Shown here piece after piece: positions 16,784 through 27,036 of a DNA stretch of 64,000 nt (position 1 is the stretch's first letter; the number at the start of each line of letters is the position of its first letter). A program made the translations under genes and the position numbers. Below the pieces are notes generated by a model that was not told the origin of the DNA, searched no databases, and saw only the letters and a list, made by a program, of their open reading frames with translations. Source of the DNA: Actinomycetospora cinnamomea (GTDB lineage: Bacteria; Actinomycetota; Actinomycetes; Mycobacteriales; Pseudonocardiaceae); contig NZ_QEKW01000010.1 of assembly GCF_003096675.1 (NCBI RefSeq), forward strand, positions 1-64,000, given 5' to 3'.

Positions 16784-17383
16784 ACTGCTGAGCGAGAGAT
16801 GCCGTGGCCCCAGCGACTCACCGCACAGATCGGGCGCCAGCTCAAGTACTGGCGGGCGCAGCGGGGGATTACCGCGCGTCAGCTCGCGGATCGTTGCGAG
16901 CAGCTGGGGTACCGGGTCGAGTACCAAGTGATCGCCAACATCGAGGTTGGGCGTCGCGCCTACGTCGGCGTCGCCGAGCTACTGGTGTTCGCCGCGGCGC
17001 TCGCGGTTCCACCCGCTCTGCTGCTCTTCCCGGTGGGTACGGGGGAACGTGTCGAACCCGTCCCGGGGGCCAGCCAGGGTGACGGCTGGGACGCCTACCG
17101 ACTGTTCACCGGCGAGCTCGGCGTGTCCGTCCTGAGCCAGCGGGCCGACGAGACAGCGATACCCAGCGTGCAGCGCTACCCCGATGACGGGGTCCTCGCG
17201 GTGTACCGGCGCCACGACCGTCACGTCCGCGATTGGGCCCGGCACGCCCACCACAACCCCGACGCCGCGGCGGCGACCCTCGAGGCGCTCGCGGCCGTGC
17301 GCCGGGAGATGACCGCCCATGGATGGGTGCCCCCCGTCCTCGATCCCGACGTCACCTCGGCCCTCTCTGCGGTCGGCCAATGA
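16775..17383 (+). CDS. XRE-type helix-turn-helix regulator
   Basis: The 202-residue protein has a Cro/CI-like HTH near its N-terminus (GRQLKYWRAQRGITARQLAD, then YQVIANIEVGRRAYV) and a C-terminal part of unknown fold that ends VPPVLDPDVTS. The start at GTG 16775 is favoured because a TATACT box ends seven bases before it, implying a leaderless transcript; ATG 16799 is an alternative. It is divergent from the excisionase-like operon and beside the integrase, the usual position of an element's master repressor. The inverted repeats overlapping its promoter suggest it represses itself and perhaps the excision operon. Confidence 0.8.
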   Translation: MASTAEREMPWPQRLTAQIGRQLKYWRAQRGITARQLADRCEQLGYRVEYQVIANIEVGRRAYVGVAELLVFAAALAVPPALLLFPVGTGERVEPVPGASQGDGWDAYRLFTGELGVSVLSQRADETAIPSVQRYPDDGVLAVYRRHDRHVRDWARHAHHNPDAAAATLEALAAVRREMTAHGWVPPVLDPDVTSALSAVGQ

Positions 17384-17489
17384 GGCGAGAAGACCCGGAT
17401 TGCCGAGGCGGTGCCTCGGGCGGGACATCTCCCTGGCCACGTTCGCGCAGCCGGTGGGCCCCCGCGCCGACCATGCGGCGCGAGCCGAC

Positions 17490-18860
17490 TCACAAGCTGC
17501 TGGTCACGGGTCCCGATTTCCACTCGATCTCGACGGTGTCGGGGGTGAAGCGGCGGGCTCCGCGACCCGAGCGCTGCAGCGTAACGGTCATCAGGGTGTC
17601 GATGACGGCGCGCTGCTGGCTGAGCGGGAGCTCGTCCCACACGGCGCGGACATCCTGCGCGGTCACCAGCGGGGTCAGGGCACTCGTCTGGCCGGCGTCG
17701 GCGATCTGCTGCTCGACGTCGGCCAGCTTGGTGCGCAGTCGCTCGGTGGCGGCGCGGAGCTGCGCGCTGGTCAGTGTCCCGTCAGCGAATTCGGTGGCCA
17801 GCACTTCGAGGCGGGTCCGTAGGGCCGTTGCTTTGGTGCTGAGCGCGGCCACGTCGGCACGGTCGTGTGCGCCGAGGAGGTCGCGGGCGTCGTTCCGGGA
17901 CAGTCGCTCCAGCACGATGCTGGTCACGTAGTCGTCGACTCCGGCCGCGCGACGGTGGATGTGGTGGCCCTCGGCGCAGCGGTACCCCGGCTGCCCGTGT
18001 CGCGGGTTGCCTTCGATCGGCCCACCACAGACCGCGCAGGTGGCGAGGCCGCCGAGCAGCGACCGGCGGGCATGCGGGGGGCGGGCGCGACTGGGGTCGG
18101 TGAGGATGTCACGCACGGCCCGCCAGGTCTCCTCCGCCACGAGGCCTTGCCATGCGGCGGGGCCGGCGACCTCGCCGTTGTGCTCCCGGAACCCGGCATA
18201 CCGCGGCGAGCACAGCGCCCGAGCCACCGACGAGGACGACCGCCACAGCGCCGGGTGCGTGCCCAGCGACCGCCACCGCCGCCCGACCTCTCCGAGCGCG
18301 CCTCCGGCCAGAATCAACGAGTAGGCCTCAACAACCGCGGGCGCTTCCTGCGGGTGAGGGGTGACCCGGTCATCGAGGTAGCCGAACGGTCGAGTCCGGC
18401 CCCCGTGGTGGGGCAGACCGCGCTCCGCGAGCTGCGCGTAGGCGGCCTTCTGGCGCGCGGACTTGCGCTCGACCTCGCCGCGAGCCACTGACGCGAGGAT
18501 GCGCGCCACCAGCCGGCCCTGGTCGGTGGACAGGTCGAGGTCGCCGCTGACCGTGGCCAGCTTGACCCCCGAGCGTTCGCAGCGAGCGATGACGTCCTCG
18601 AGGTCGACGAGTCGGCGCACGAGGCGGTCGGCGGCCCAAACCACCACGACGTCGACCGCGCAGGCGTCAATCAGTCCCAGGAGTCGCGCGAACCCGGGGC
18701 GGCCGCCCTTCGTGGCGGAGACGTCGTTCTCGACGATTGTGTCTATGAGGGTCCACTCGCGGGCGGCGGCGAGGGCGGCGCACTCGCGTCGCTGGCGCTC
18801 GACGCCCAACCCCTCGCCGGTCGCGTCCCGGCTGATCCGCACATAGATAACAGCCCGCAT
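17490..18860 (-). CDS. Large serine recombinase (site-specific integrase)
   Basis: This 456-residue integrase cuts and rejoins attP and attB, with the nucleophile S10 in MRAVIYVRISRDATG. The resolvase domain continues with VVWAADRLVRRLVDLEDVI and GDLDLSTDQGR (to about 145). The recombinase domain follows, then a zinc ribbon with C275, C278, C295 and His299/300 (CAVCGG ... GYRCAEGHH), and a coiled coil at about 335-390 (LSTKATALRTRLEVLATEFA) that controls directionality. The start at 18860 gives the conserved opening; the longer frame upstream is not conserved. It points towards the eccC junction about 25 bases away. All catalytic landmarks are present, so the enzyme is probably active. Confidence 0.92.
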   Translation of the reverse strand: MRAVIYVRISRDATGEGLGVERQRRECAALAAAREWTLIDTIVENDVSATKGGRPGFARLLGLIDACAVDVVVVWAADRLVRRLVDLEDVIARCERSGVKLATVSGDLDLSTDQGRLVARILASVARGEVERKSARQKAAYAQLAERGLPHHGGRTRPFGYLDDRVTPHPQEAPAVVEAYSLILAGGALGEVGRRWRSLGTHPALWRSSSSVARALCSPRYAGFREHNGEVAGPAAWQGLVAEETWRAVRDILTDPSRARPPHARRSLLGGLATCAVCGGPIEGNPRHGQPGYRCAEGHHIHRRAAGVDDYVTSIVLERLSRNDARDLLGAHDRADVAALSTKATALRTRLEVLATEFADGTLTSAQLRAATERLRTKLADVEQQIADAGQTSALTPLVTAQDVRAVWDELPLSQQRAVIDTLMTVTLQRSGRGARRFTPDTVEIEWKSGPVTSSL

Positions 18861-18895
18861 GGCGGCAGCGTAGCGCAACATGCATGGTTCATGGA
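18861..18895. other. Element-chromosome junction (attR) inside eccC
   Basis: EccC proteins normally read LVDFKGG-TF-GL at this point. Here only the part from about TFAGLAGAPH onward is present, beginning near base 18,892. Upstream of it is non-coding sequence leading into the integrase start at 18860. The crossover therefore lies within roughly 18,878-18,895 (around GGTTCATGGACGTTC). The exact core dinucleotide cannot be fixed without the other end. Confidence 0.65.
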
Positions 18896-19520
18896 CGTTC
18901 GCAGGACTCGCCGGCGCCCCGCACGTCGCCGCGGTGATCACGAACCTGGCCGACGACCTCGGCCTCGTCGACCGGATGCAGGACGCGCTCGCCGGGGAGA
19001 TGCAGCGCCGCCAGGAGATGCTGCGCGCCGCGGGCAACCTCGCGAACGTCGGCGAGTACGAGCGCGCCCGGGAGAACGGCGCGCCCCTCGAGCCGCTGCC
19101 GACGCTGTTCGTCGTCGTCGACGAGTTCTCCGAGCTGCTGAGCCAGAAGCCGGACTTCGCCGAGCTGTTCGTCGCCATCGGACGCCTCGGACGGTCGCTG
19201 CAGATCCACCTGCTGCTGGCCTCGCAGCGCCTCGAGGAGGGCCGGCTGCGGGGGCTCGATTCGCACCTGTCGTACCGGATCGGGCTCAAGACCTTCTCGG
19301 CGTCGGACTCCCGCGCCGTGCTCGGGGTGCCCGACGCCGCCGAGCTGCCGCCGGTGCCCGGCTCCGGCTACCTCAAGACCGAGTCCTCGACGATGGTCCG
19401 GTTCAAGGCCGGCTACGTGTCCGGGCCGCACCGGACGGCCGAACGGGTCGCGCCCGACCCCTCGCCGCGGCCCCGCGAGGTGCGCCCGCGCCCGTTCACG
19501 GCGGCGTGGGTGGAGCCCGC

Positions 19521-19550
19521 GGAGACGGAGCGCAGCGGAGCTCGACCATC
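19521..19550. repeat. 30-bp dispersed repeat, copy 1, inside eccC
   Basis: The 30 bases here (core AGCGGAGCTCGACCATC) recur at 20216-20245 with one mismatch. The two copies are read in different frames of the same gene, here as ETERSGARPS, so the similarity is at DNA level and not due to protein repetition. Confidence 0.8.
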
Positions 19551-20215
19551 CGGGGGCGCACGGACGGTGCTCGAGGCCGACGGGTACGACGGCGACGGGG
19601 CCGGTCTCCCCGGGCCGCCCGCGGTGATCGGCCCGCACGGGCCGTCCCGGCCCCGGACCGGCGGGGCGCCGTCGGTGCTCGACGTCGTCGTCGAACGGCT
19701 CCGCGGCCAGGGCCCGCCGGCGCACGAGGTGTGGCTGCCGCCGCTCAGCGACCCGGCCACGCTGGACGCCCTCCTCCCGCCGCTGTCCGAGACCCCGGAC
19801 CGCGGGCTGACCGCACCCGGCTTCCCCGCCAACGGGCGGCTCGCAGTGCCCGTGGGGATCGTCGACCGGCCCTACGACCAGCGCCGCGACGTGCTGTGGG
19901 CCGAGCTCGCCGGCGCCGCGGGGCACGTCGTGGTCGCGGGCGGCCCGCAGTCGGGCAAGTCGACGCTGCTGCGCACGCTCATCGCCGCCGCGGCGCTGAC
20001 CCACACCCCGGCCGAGGTGCAGTTCTACGCGGTCGACCTCGGCGGCGGCACCCTCGCCGGGCTCGCCGGGCTCCCGCACGTCGGTAGCGTCGCCGGACGC
20101 GGCGAGCCCGACCTGGTCCGCCGCACCGTGGCCGAGGTCGCCGCCCTGCTCGCCGCGCGCGAGCGGTGGTTCCGCGAGGCCGGCGTCGAGTCGATGGCCG
20201 ACCTGCGGGCCCGCA

Positions 20216-20245
20216 GGAGACGGAGCGGAGCGGAGCTCGACCATC
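20216..20245. repeat. 30-bp dispersed repeat, copy 2, inside eccC
   Basis: Second copy of the 19521-19550 repeat, read here as RRRSGAELDH. With three flanking bases it is bounded by GGAGA and TCTCC, which are inverse complements, giving it the look of a short REP-like or MITE-like insertion tolerated in a linker. Confidence 0.8.
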
Positions 20246-21512
20246 TCCTCCGCCTCCGCGGCGACCTCCCGCCCGGCGCGGGCGGCAGCGACCTCCCGGG
20301 TGACGTCTTCCTCGTCGTCGACGGCTGGCACGCCTTCCGCTCCGAGCACGAGCAGCTCGAACAGACGGTGATCTCGCTGGCGACGGGCGGGCTGTCCTAC
20401 GGCGTGCACGTCGTCATCGCGGCCAGCCGGTGGGCCGAGCTGCGCCCGGCGCTCAAGGACCTCCTCGGGACGCGGTTCGAGCTGCGCCTCGGCGACCCGT
20501 CGGAGTCCGAGGTCGACCGCCGCGTCGCCGCCGTGGTGCCGGCCGGGCGGCCGGGGCGCGGGCTGTCCCGGGACAAGCTGCACGTGCTCACCGCGCTGCC
20601 GCGGCTCGACGGGGTCGCCGACGTCGCCGACCTGGGCCGCGCCACCGGCGAGCTCGTCGCCCGTGTCGCCGCGGCGTGGGGCGGGCCGGGGGCGCCGCGG
20701 GTCCGGCTGCTGCCCGACCGCGTCGACGTCGAGGCGCTGCCCGGGCCCGACGAGGGCGCGCCGCACCTGCTGCCGCTGGGCCTGTCGGAGGAGCGGCTGG
20801 AGCCGGTGCTGCTCGACGTGGCCGCCGACCCGCACTTCCTCTGCTACGCCGACGCCGAGGGCGGCAAGACCGCGCTGCTGCGGGCGCTGGCGCACCAGAT
20901 CGTGGCCCGGTACCGACCCGAGCAGGCCCGGCTGGTGATCGTCGACTACCGACGCTCGCTGCTCGGGGCCGTCGCCGGCGACCACCTCATCTCCTACACC
21001 TCGTCGTCGGCCGCGGCGACGCAGGCGATGGGCGAGCTCGCCGAGTCGCTGCAGCGCCGCCTGCCCGGCCCGGACGTCACGGCCGACCAGCTGCGCGCGC
21101 GGTCGTGGTGGACGGGCCCGGAGGTGTTCGTGCTCGTCGACGACTACGACCTCGTCGCCGGGAGCTCCACCAACCCGGTGACCGCGCTTCTCGACCTGCT
21201 GCCCCAGGCGCGCGACGTCGGCCTGCACCTCGTCGTCGCCCGACGCACCGGCGGGGCGGGCCGGGCGGTCTTCGAGCCGGTGCTGGCGCGCCTGCGCGAG
21301 CTGTCCTCGCCGGGCATCGTCATGAGCGGCAGCCGCGACGAGGGCGTGCTGCTGGGCACGGTCCGGCCCGGACCCCAGCCGCCGGGCCGCGGGTGGCTGG
21401 TCGGGCGGCGCCACGGCGAGCGCCTCGTCCAGGTCGGCTGGCGCGCGCCCGACCCGCCGATCACCGAGCCCGCGCGCCGCGACCCGCCGGGCGGTCCCCC
21501 GGACGGCGGCCC

Positions 21513-23633
21513 GTGAGCGACGGCCCCGCGATCGCCGTCGACCTCGGGGTGACCACGGTGGCGGCGGCGGTCGACGTCGCGCCCGCGGGCGACCTCGCCG
21601 ACGGCCGCACCCCGACGGAGTCCGTCGAGCCGGTCGACGTGCCCCTCGACCTCGCGGCGGTGTTCGTCCCGGCCGACGGGTCCGCGCTCGTCACCGGCGC
21701 CGCGGCCCGCCGGCGCGCGCCCGCCGACCCGTCGCGCTACGAGCCGACGCCGCGGCTGCGGGTGGACGAGGCCGACCTCCTGCTGGGCACCCGCGCCGTG
21801 GGCGTGGCCGAGGCGTGGGGAGCCGTGCTCGCCGGGGTGCTCGCCCGCGCCGGCCCGCTGCTGCGCGGGGGCCGCCCGCGCCACCTCGTGCTCACCCACC
21901 CCGCCGGCTGGGACGCCGGGCGTCGCGAGGTGTTGCGACGGGCCGGGTCGGGGCTCGCCGCGGAGCTCACCCTGCTCGCCGAGCCGGTCGCGGCCGCCGC
22001 CCACGCCGCCTGGATGCGTCCGCGGGGGGCCGGTGGGACCCGGCCCGCGCCGCTCGCCGTCCTCGACCTCGGCGCGCGGGGCGCGGCGGCGACGGTGCTG
22101 GCCCCGTCGGCGCAGCGCTGTGGCGGTGCCCGGGTCCTCGCCCGCCGCGCCGACGACCGCTTCGGCGGGGACGACGCCGACGAGCTCCTGCTCGGGCACC
22201 TGCTGTCGACACTGGACGAGGACGCTCCCGCGGGGGATCCGGCGGACCCCGAGGTCCGGCGGGAGGCCGACCGGGTCCGCGAGGTCGTCGCCGCCACGAC
22301 GCTGGCCGACCGCCGCCATCGCCAGGTCCTGCTCGACGACGTGCGCGCGGCCAAGGAGACGCTGTCGGACGCCGAGCAGGCCGCGGTCCCGCTGCCCGGG
22401 CGCACGACGGCCGCGTGGCTCTCGCGCGGCGAGCTGACCGACGTCCTGCGCCCGGCGCTGCGCGGGGTGGTCGACCTGCTCGCCGAGACCCTCGCCGACG
22501 CCGGCACCGGGCCCGAGCACCTCGACGGGGTGTGGCTGACCGGTGGCGGGGCGCGGATGCCGCTGCTCGCTGGCCTCGTGCACCGCGAGCTGGGCGTGCC
22601 GGCCACTGTGGCGCCCGAGCCGCGCCTGGTCGTCGCCCGCGGGGCGCTGGTGGTCGCCCGCGAGGACGAGGCGTCGCGGCGGGGCGGGGCGGCGCGCGCG
22701 CCCAGGGTGGCCTCCTGGGCCGCCACCGCCACCGCCACCGCCACCGCCAGAGCCACCGCCACCGCCACCGCCGCGCCCTCCGCCGTCCGGGACCCGGCCC
22801 CGGGATGGCTCCCGCCGCACCCGGGCCCCTTGCTCGACCCGCCCACGGTGGAGCTCCCCCCGGCCGAGCGCGCAGCTCCCCGGCCCCCGGCGCCCGACCC
22901 GGAGCCGACCGACGACCTCGGCCCGCCCCACGACGACACGGCCTGGGTGACGCCGACCTCGCCCGGCCCCGCCGGCCCCGCGCCGCGCGGCGAGGACGCC
23001 ACGGCGCCGGGGGCGCCGGTCCGCGTGGCCGGTGACCCCCACCGGCTCCCGGCGCGGCGCCCGCGTCCCCCCGCGTCACCCCGGCGCGGGGTGGGCGTCG
23101 GCGCGGTCGTCGCCGCGGTCCTCGTCGTGCTCGCGCTGGTCACCGGCGTGGTGCTCGGGGTCCGCGCCCTCGGCGGCCCCACCGGCACTCCCACCGGCGT
23201 GGGCGGCCAGGTCTTCGTCGCCCCGGTCGGCTGGGTCGCCGCCGGCGGCGACGCCACCGCGCGCCGGGTCCTGCTGCGCCCCGCGGGCGCGCCGCGGGGG
23301 ACCGACCTCCTCGCCGTCCAGGAGAACCCCCTGGACGCCGCGGCGGCCGAGGACCCCGAGCGGGCGCGGGCCCAGCTCGCCGCCCGGTACGAGGCCGCAC
23401 GGGCCGCGGGCGACCCGGTGTCGGGCTACGAGCCGGTCGCGCGCTTCGGCGAGCGCCAGGTGGCGCGCTACCGGCAGGACCCCGCACCCGGCGTGCGCGT
23501 CGACTGGTTCGTCGTGCTCTCGCCGCCGTCGATGGTCAGCGTCGGCTGCCGCCACGCCACCGACGACGCCGACACCCGTCGCGTGCTCGCCGCGTGCGCG
23601 CAGGTCGTGGGGACGCTCGAGCCCGCCGGCTGA
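21513..23633 (+). CDS. Type VII secretion-associated protein, Rv3446c family
   Basis: This 706-residue protein joins an Hsp70/actin-like ATPase-fold N-terminus to a membrane anchor and a small outer domain. Landmarks are IAVDLGVTTVAAAVDVAP (phosphate-1-like loop), LAVLDLGARGAAATVLAP (phosphate-2-like), VWLTGGGARMPLLAGLV (adenosine motif), a Pro/Ala-rich linker, the membrane helix VVAAVLVVLALVTGVVLG (about 530-548) and a C-terminal domain with QVFVAPVGWVAAGGDA. It starts at GTG 21513, overlapping the eccC stop by four bases. The same gene follows eccC4 in mycobacteria. With eccC broken, its role in ESX-4 is likely idle unless the element excises. Confidence 0.85.
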   Translation: MSDGPAIAVDLGVTTVAAAVDVAPAGDLADGRTPTESVEPVDVPLDLAAVFVPADGSALVTGAAARRRAPADPSRYEPTPRLRVDEADLLLGTRAVGVAEAWGAVLAGVLARAGPLLRGGRPRHLVLTHPAGWDAGRREVLRRAGSGLAAELTLLAEPVAAAAHAAWMRPRGAGGTRPAPLAVLDLGARGAAATVLAPSAQRCGGARVLARRADDRFGGDDADELLLGHLLSTLDEDAPAGDPADPEVRREADRVREVVAATTLADRRHRQVLLDDVRAAKETLSDAEQAAVPLPGRTTAAWLSRGELTDVLRPALRGVVDLLAETLADAGTGPEHLDGVWLTGGGARMPLLAGLVHRELGVPATVAPEPRLVVARGALVVAREDEASRRGGAARAPRVASWAATATATATARATATATAAPSAVRDPAPGWLPPHPGPLLDPPTVELPPAERAAPRPPAPDPEPTDDLGPPHDDTAWVTPTSPGPAGPAPRGEDATAPGAPVRVAGDPHRLPARRPRPPASPRRGVGVGAVVAAVLVVLALVTGVVLGVRALGGPTGTPTGVGGQVFVAPVGWVAAGGDATARRVLLRPAGAPRGTDLLAVQENPLDAAAAEDPERARAQLAARYEAARAAGDPVSGYEPVARFGERQVARYRQDPAPGVRVDWFVVLSPPSMVSVGCRHATDDADTRRVLAACAQVVGTLEPAG
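22720..22773. repeat. GCCACC hexanucleotide run
   Basis: About eight near-perfect GCCACC units, interrupted once by AGA, encode an Ala-Thr linker in the Rv3446c-like protein. The stretch is likely to vary in length by slippage without changing frame. Confidence 0.8.
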
Positions 23634-23745
23634 CCCGCGGGTCCGGATTCCCCGAAACGGCCACCACGGCCCCGGAGCGGTCGTCATGCTCGATCCGTCC
23701 GCAGGACACGGGGCGATCGGCCCCCGACAGGAGAGGAGAGCGACG

Positions 23746-24114
23746 ATGGCCGGACAGTTCGGCACCCAGACCGACACGATGATCGCCGCCGGGCAGCGCA
23801 TCCAGGACATCCAGCAGTCCATGCAGGGCCAGATGCGGTCCCTGCAGTCGCAGCTCGCGCCACTGGCGGGCACCTGGCGCGGCCAGGCGTCCGTCGCCTT
23901 CCAGCAGGTGATGACCCGGTGGAACGAGGACGCGGCGCGCATCAACACCGCGCTGGACGACATCGCCACCAAGGTGGCCGAGGGCGGGCGCCACTACGCG
24001 GCCTCGGACGAGGAGAACCGCCAGGCGATCAACCGCCTCGGCGGGGCCGGCGGCGGGGCCGGCCCGACGGGCGGGACGGCACCCGCCGGTGGCGGCCTCG
24101 GCCAGTACCTCTGA
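23746..24114 (+). CDS. WXG100 (Esx) secretion substrate, EsxU-like
   Basis: This 122-residue helical-hairpin protein has the WRG turn ([20 protein letters not shown]) between two amphipathic helices, then a Gly-rich tail ([12 protein letters not shown]) absent from most Esx proteins. ATG 23746 is preceded by GGAGAGGAG. It is first of a pair, followed 30 bases later by the second WXG protein, with which it should form a heterodimer exported by ESX-4. Position corresponds to Rv3445c (EsxU). Confidence 0.88.
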   Translation: MAGQFGTQTDTMIAAGQRIQDIQQSMQGQMRSLQSQLAPLAGTWRGQASVAFQQVMTRWNEDAARINTALDDIATKVAEGGRHYAASDEENRQAINRLGGAGGGAGPTGGTAPAGGGLGQYL

Positions 24115-24144
24115 CCCACCCACAGCACCGAGAACGGAGCCACC

Positions 24145-24429
24145 ATGAGCGAGATCCGGGTGTCGTTCGGCGAGATCGAGGGAGCCCAGGCCAGCATCGC
24201 CCGGGGCGCCTCGGCCATCGAGCAGCAGCTGGCCGACCTCGACGGCGCCATCGCCCAGCTCCAGGTCTGGGACGGCGGCGCCGGCGACTTCTACCGGCAG
24301 CGTCAGCAGCAGATCCGGACGTCGTGGGAGGACATGAAGGCCCTCCTCGCGCAGATCGGGACCCAGACCGGCACGGTCAACGCCAACTTCCAGCAGACCG
24401 AGGGCGCGGTGCGCAACATGTTCACCTGA
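24145..24429 (+). CDS. WXG100 (Esx) secretion substrate, EsxT-like
   Basis: This 94-residue protein opens [20 protein letters not shown] and carries the helix-turn motif as [20 protein letters not shown], the WXG turn being WDG. It ends at FT with no YxxxD/E export motif visible in the last residues. It pairs with the preceding protein; position corresponds to Rv3444c (EsxT), immediately before rplM. Confidence 0.88.
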   Translation: MSEIRVSFGEIEGAQASIARGASAIEQQLADLDGAIAQLQVWDGGAGDFYRQRQQQIRTSWEDMKALLAQIGTQTGTVNANFQQTEGAVRNMFT

Positions 24430-24493
24430 GCGCCGCACCGCGCTCCCGTCCACCCCGGCAGGGGGCGGTCGGCGTCCCCCGCGAGGGGACGCG

Positions 24494-24499
24494 TACTCT
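24494..24499 (+). promoter_or_regulatory. Possible -10 box for rplM-rpsI
   Basis: TACTCT at 24494-24499 lies about 90 bases before the rplM start in the gap after the esx pair. No convincing -35 is seen. It would give a leader of some 85 bases. Confidence 0.3.
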
Positions 24500-24590
24500 G
24501 GACGATCGTTGCGCGGTGCACGTCCCGCGCCCGCTCGACCACACCCGGCCCCGAGCCGACCGCCCAGCCGTCCGTGACGAGGTAGCTTCC

Positions 24591-25030
24591 GTGCGCACGT
24601 TCAGTCCGAAGCCCGGCGACATCGATCGCGCCTGGCACGTCATCGACGCGTCCGACATCGTGCTCGGTCGCCTGGCCAGCCAGAGCGCCCAGCTGCTGCG
24701 GGGCAAGCACAAGCCCACGTACGCGCCGCACGTCGACACGGGTGACTTCGTGATCATCGTGAACGCGGAGAAGGTGGCCCTCACCGGCGGCAAGCGCGAC
24801 GACCGCATGGTGTACCGCCACAGCGGCTACCCGGGCGGCCTCAAGGCCCGCACGGTGGGCGAGGAGCTCGAGCGCTTCCCCGCGCGGCTGGTGGAGAAGG
24901 CGGTCAAGGGCATGCTCCCGAAGAACCGTCTGGGCCGGGCGATGGGCAGCAAGCTCAAGGTCTACGCGGGGCCCGAGCACCCCCACGCCGCGCAGAAGCC
25001 GGTGCCGTACGAGATCCGACAGGTGAGCCA

Positions 25031-25034
<4 letters not shown>
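24591..25034 (+). CDS. rplM: 50S ribosomal protein L13
   Basis: This 147-residue protein has the family length and signature blocks [37 protein letters not shown] and [18 protein letters not shown]. The start at GTG 24591 gives the usual actinobacterial opening [10 protein letters not shown]. Its stop overlaps the rpsI start as GTGA, so the two are translated together. Confidence 0.97.
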
Positions 25035-25641
<607 letters not shown>

Positions 25642-25642
<1 letters not shown>

Positions 25643-27036
25643 TGGCGAGGCTCTTCGGCACCGATGGTGTCAGGGGCCTGGCCAACGCCGACCTCTCTCC
25701 GGAGCTGGCGACCGCGGTGTCCGCGGCGGCCGCGGGCGTGCTCGCCGAGCACGCCCGCGCCGGTGGTCGGCGGGGCGCCGGGCCGGACGACGCGACCCGG
25801 CGGCCGGTGGCCGTCGTGGGTCGTGACCCCCGGGCCAGCGGCGAGATGCTCGAGGCGGCCGTCACCGCCGGCCTCAGCGCCGCGGGCGCGGACGTCCTGC
25901 GGGTCGGCGTGCTGCCGACGCCCGGCGTCGCGTACCTGACCGGCGCGCTGGACGCCGATCTCGGTGTCATGATCTCCGCGTCGCACAACCCGATGCCCGA
26001 CAACGGCATCAAGCTCTTCGCCGCGGGCGGGCACAAGCTCCCGGACGCGGTCGAGGACGAGATCGAGGCGCACGTCCGCGAGGCCGCCGCTCACCCGCCC
26101 GTCGGCGCGGTCGCGCGTCCCACCGGCCGGGGGATCGGCCGGGTGCGCGACGTCCCGGACGCCCTCGAGCGCTACGCGGCGCACCTCGCGGCGGCCACGC
26201 CCACCCCGCTCGGCGGCCTGCACGTCGTCGTCGACTGCGCGCACGGCGCCGCCTCCGCGGCCGCGCCCCGCGCGTACGCCGCGGCCGGCGCCCGCGTCAC
26301 GGCCCTGCACGCGGAGCCGGACGGCTGGAACATCAACGACGGCGTGGGCTCGACGCACATGGACGCGCTCGTCGCCGCGGTCACCGAGCACGGCGCGGAC
26401 CTGGGCATCGCCCACGACGGCGACGCCGACCGCTGCCTGGCGGTGACCGCCGACGGTGGCGTCGTCGACGGCGACCAGATCCTCGCGATCCTCGCCCTCG
26501 ACCTGCTCGAGCGCGGTGAGCTCGCCGACGCCACGCTCGTGGTCACCGTGATGAGCAACCTCGGGCTGCACCTCGCGATGGCCGACGCGGGCATCGCGCT
26601 GCGCACCACCGCCGTCGGCGACCGCTACGTCCTCGAGGAGCTGCGGGCCGGGGGCTTCTCCCTCGGCGGCGAGCAGTCGGGGCACGTCGTGCTCCCCGCG
26701 CACGCCACCACCGGCGACGGCCTGCTGACCGCGCTGCGGCTGATGGCGCGGATGGCGCAGAGCGGCCGGACGCTGGCCGACCTCGCCGCGGTGATGACGC
26801 GCCTGCCCCAGGTGCTGGTCAACGTGCCGGTCGCGGACAAGGCGGCCGTGGGCGCGTCACCCGAGGTGGCCGACGCCGTGGCCGCCGCCGAGGCCGAGCT
26901 GGGCGGGAAGGGCCGCGTGCTGCTGCGCCCGTCGGGCACCGAACAGCTGGTGCGGGTCATGGTCGAGGCGCCGACGCAGCGGGTGGCCGGCGAGGTCGCC
27001 GACCGCCTCGCGGGGCTCGTCTCCACCGTCCGCTGA
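25642..27036 (+). CDS. glmM: Phosphoglucosamine mutase
   Basis: It converts glucosamine-6-phosphate to glucosamine-1-phosphate for UDP-GlcNAc and peptidoglycan. The 464-residue protein opens [15 protein letters not shown]. The catalytic phosphoserine is S114 in [14 protein letters not shown]. The Mg-binding loop HDGDADRC, the sugar-binding GGEQSGH and the phosphate-binding RPSGTE are all present. It overlaps rpsI by one base. With glmS at 29350 it covers two successive steps of amino-sugar synthesis. Confidence 0.97.

Larger units (their letters stand above)
1..18890. mobile_element. Integrative element, one end visible (attR side)
   Basis: The segment from the window edge to about base 18,890 behaves as an integrated element. 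A large serine recombinase is the last gene, its start codon about 20-30 bases from the point where eccC coding sequence resumes, as is usual for phage-type serine integrases beside attP. Inside are an excisionase-like HTH gene, a replication protein of primase-polymerase type, a divergent repressor-like gene and many small unknown genes. That set resembles actinomycete integrative and conjugative elements. No FtsK/Tra transfer gene is visible, so transfer functions lie further left or are lost. The left part has several decayed insertion sequences and repeated gene fragments, so it may be a pile-up of more than one element. The other end and the missing 5' part of eccC are outside the window. 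Confidence 0.75.
18880..21516 (+). pseudogene. eccC4: EccC ATPase of ESX-4 type VII secretion, 5' end lost to the element
   Basis: EccC is the FtsK/SpoIIIE-like motor of type VII secretion. About 870 residues remain. The first ATPase domain has lost its Walker A but keeps its Walker B (LFVVVDEFSELL, about residues 77-88). The second has Walker A AGGPQSGKST (353-362) and LVVDGWHAF. The third has a degenerate DAEGGKTALL (659-668) and VDDYDLV. Missing are the two membrane segments and the N-terminal part. The following gene overlaps by GTGA. Gene order on the right identifies the ESX-4 locus. An ATG at 18880 could start a truncated protein but has no ribosome-binding site. Excision of the element would presumably restore the gene. 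Confidence 0.88.

Noticed and set aside
1-18860. tRNA gene as attachment site
   Set aside because: No cloverleaf or tRNA 3' end is seen at the junction; the interrupted gene is clearly eccC.
18889-21414. An 841-codon minus-strand frame opposite eccC
   Set aside because: The composition is a mirror of the eccC codons, with no motif and no ribosome-binding site.
22717-22775. Possible CRISPR or iteron array
   Set aside because: The GCCACC run is a coding hexanucleotide repeat without spacers.
20430-23633. A 1067-codon frame starting inside eccC
   Set aside because: Residues before 21513 are an Arg/Gly-rich shadow of eccC; the true gene starts at GTG 21513 where the ATPase-like sequence begins.
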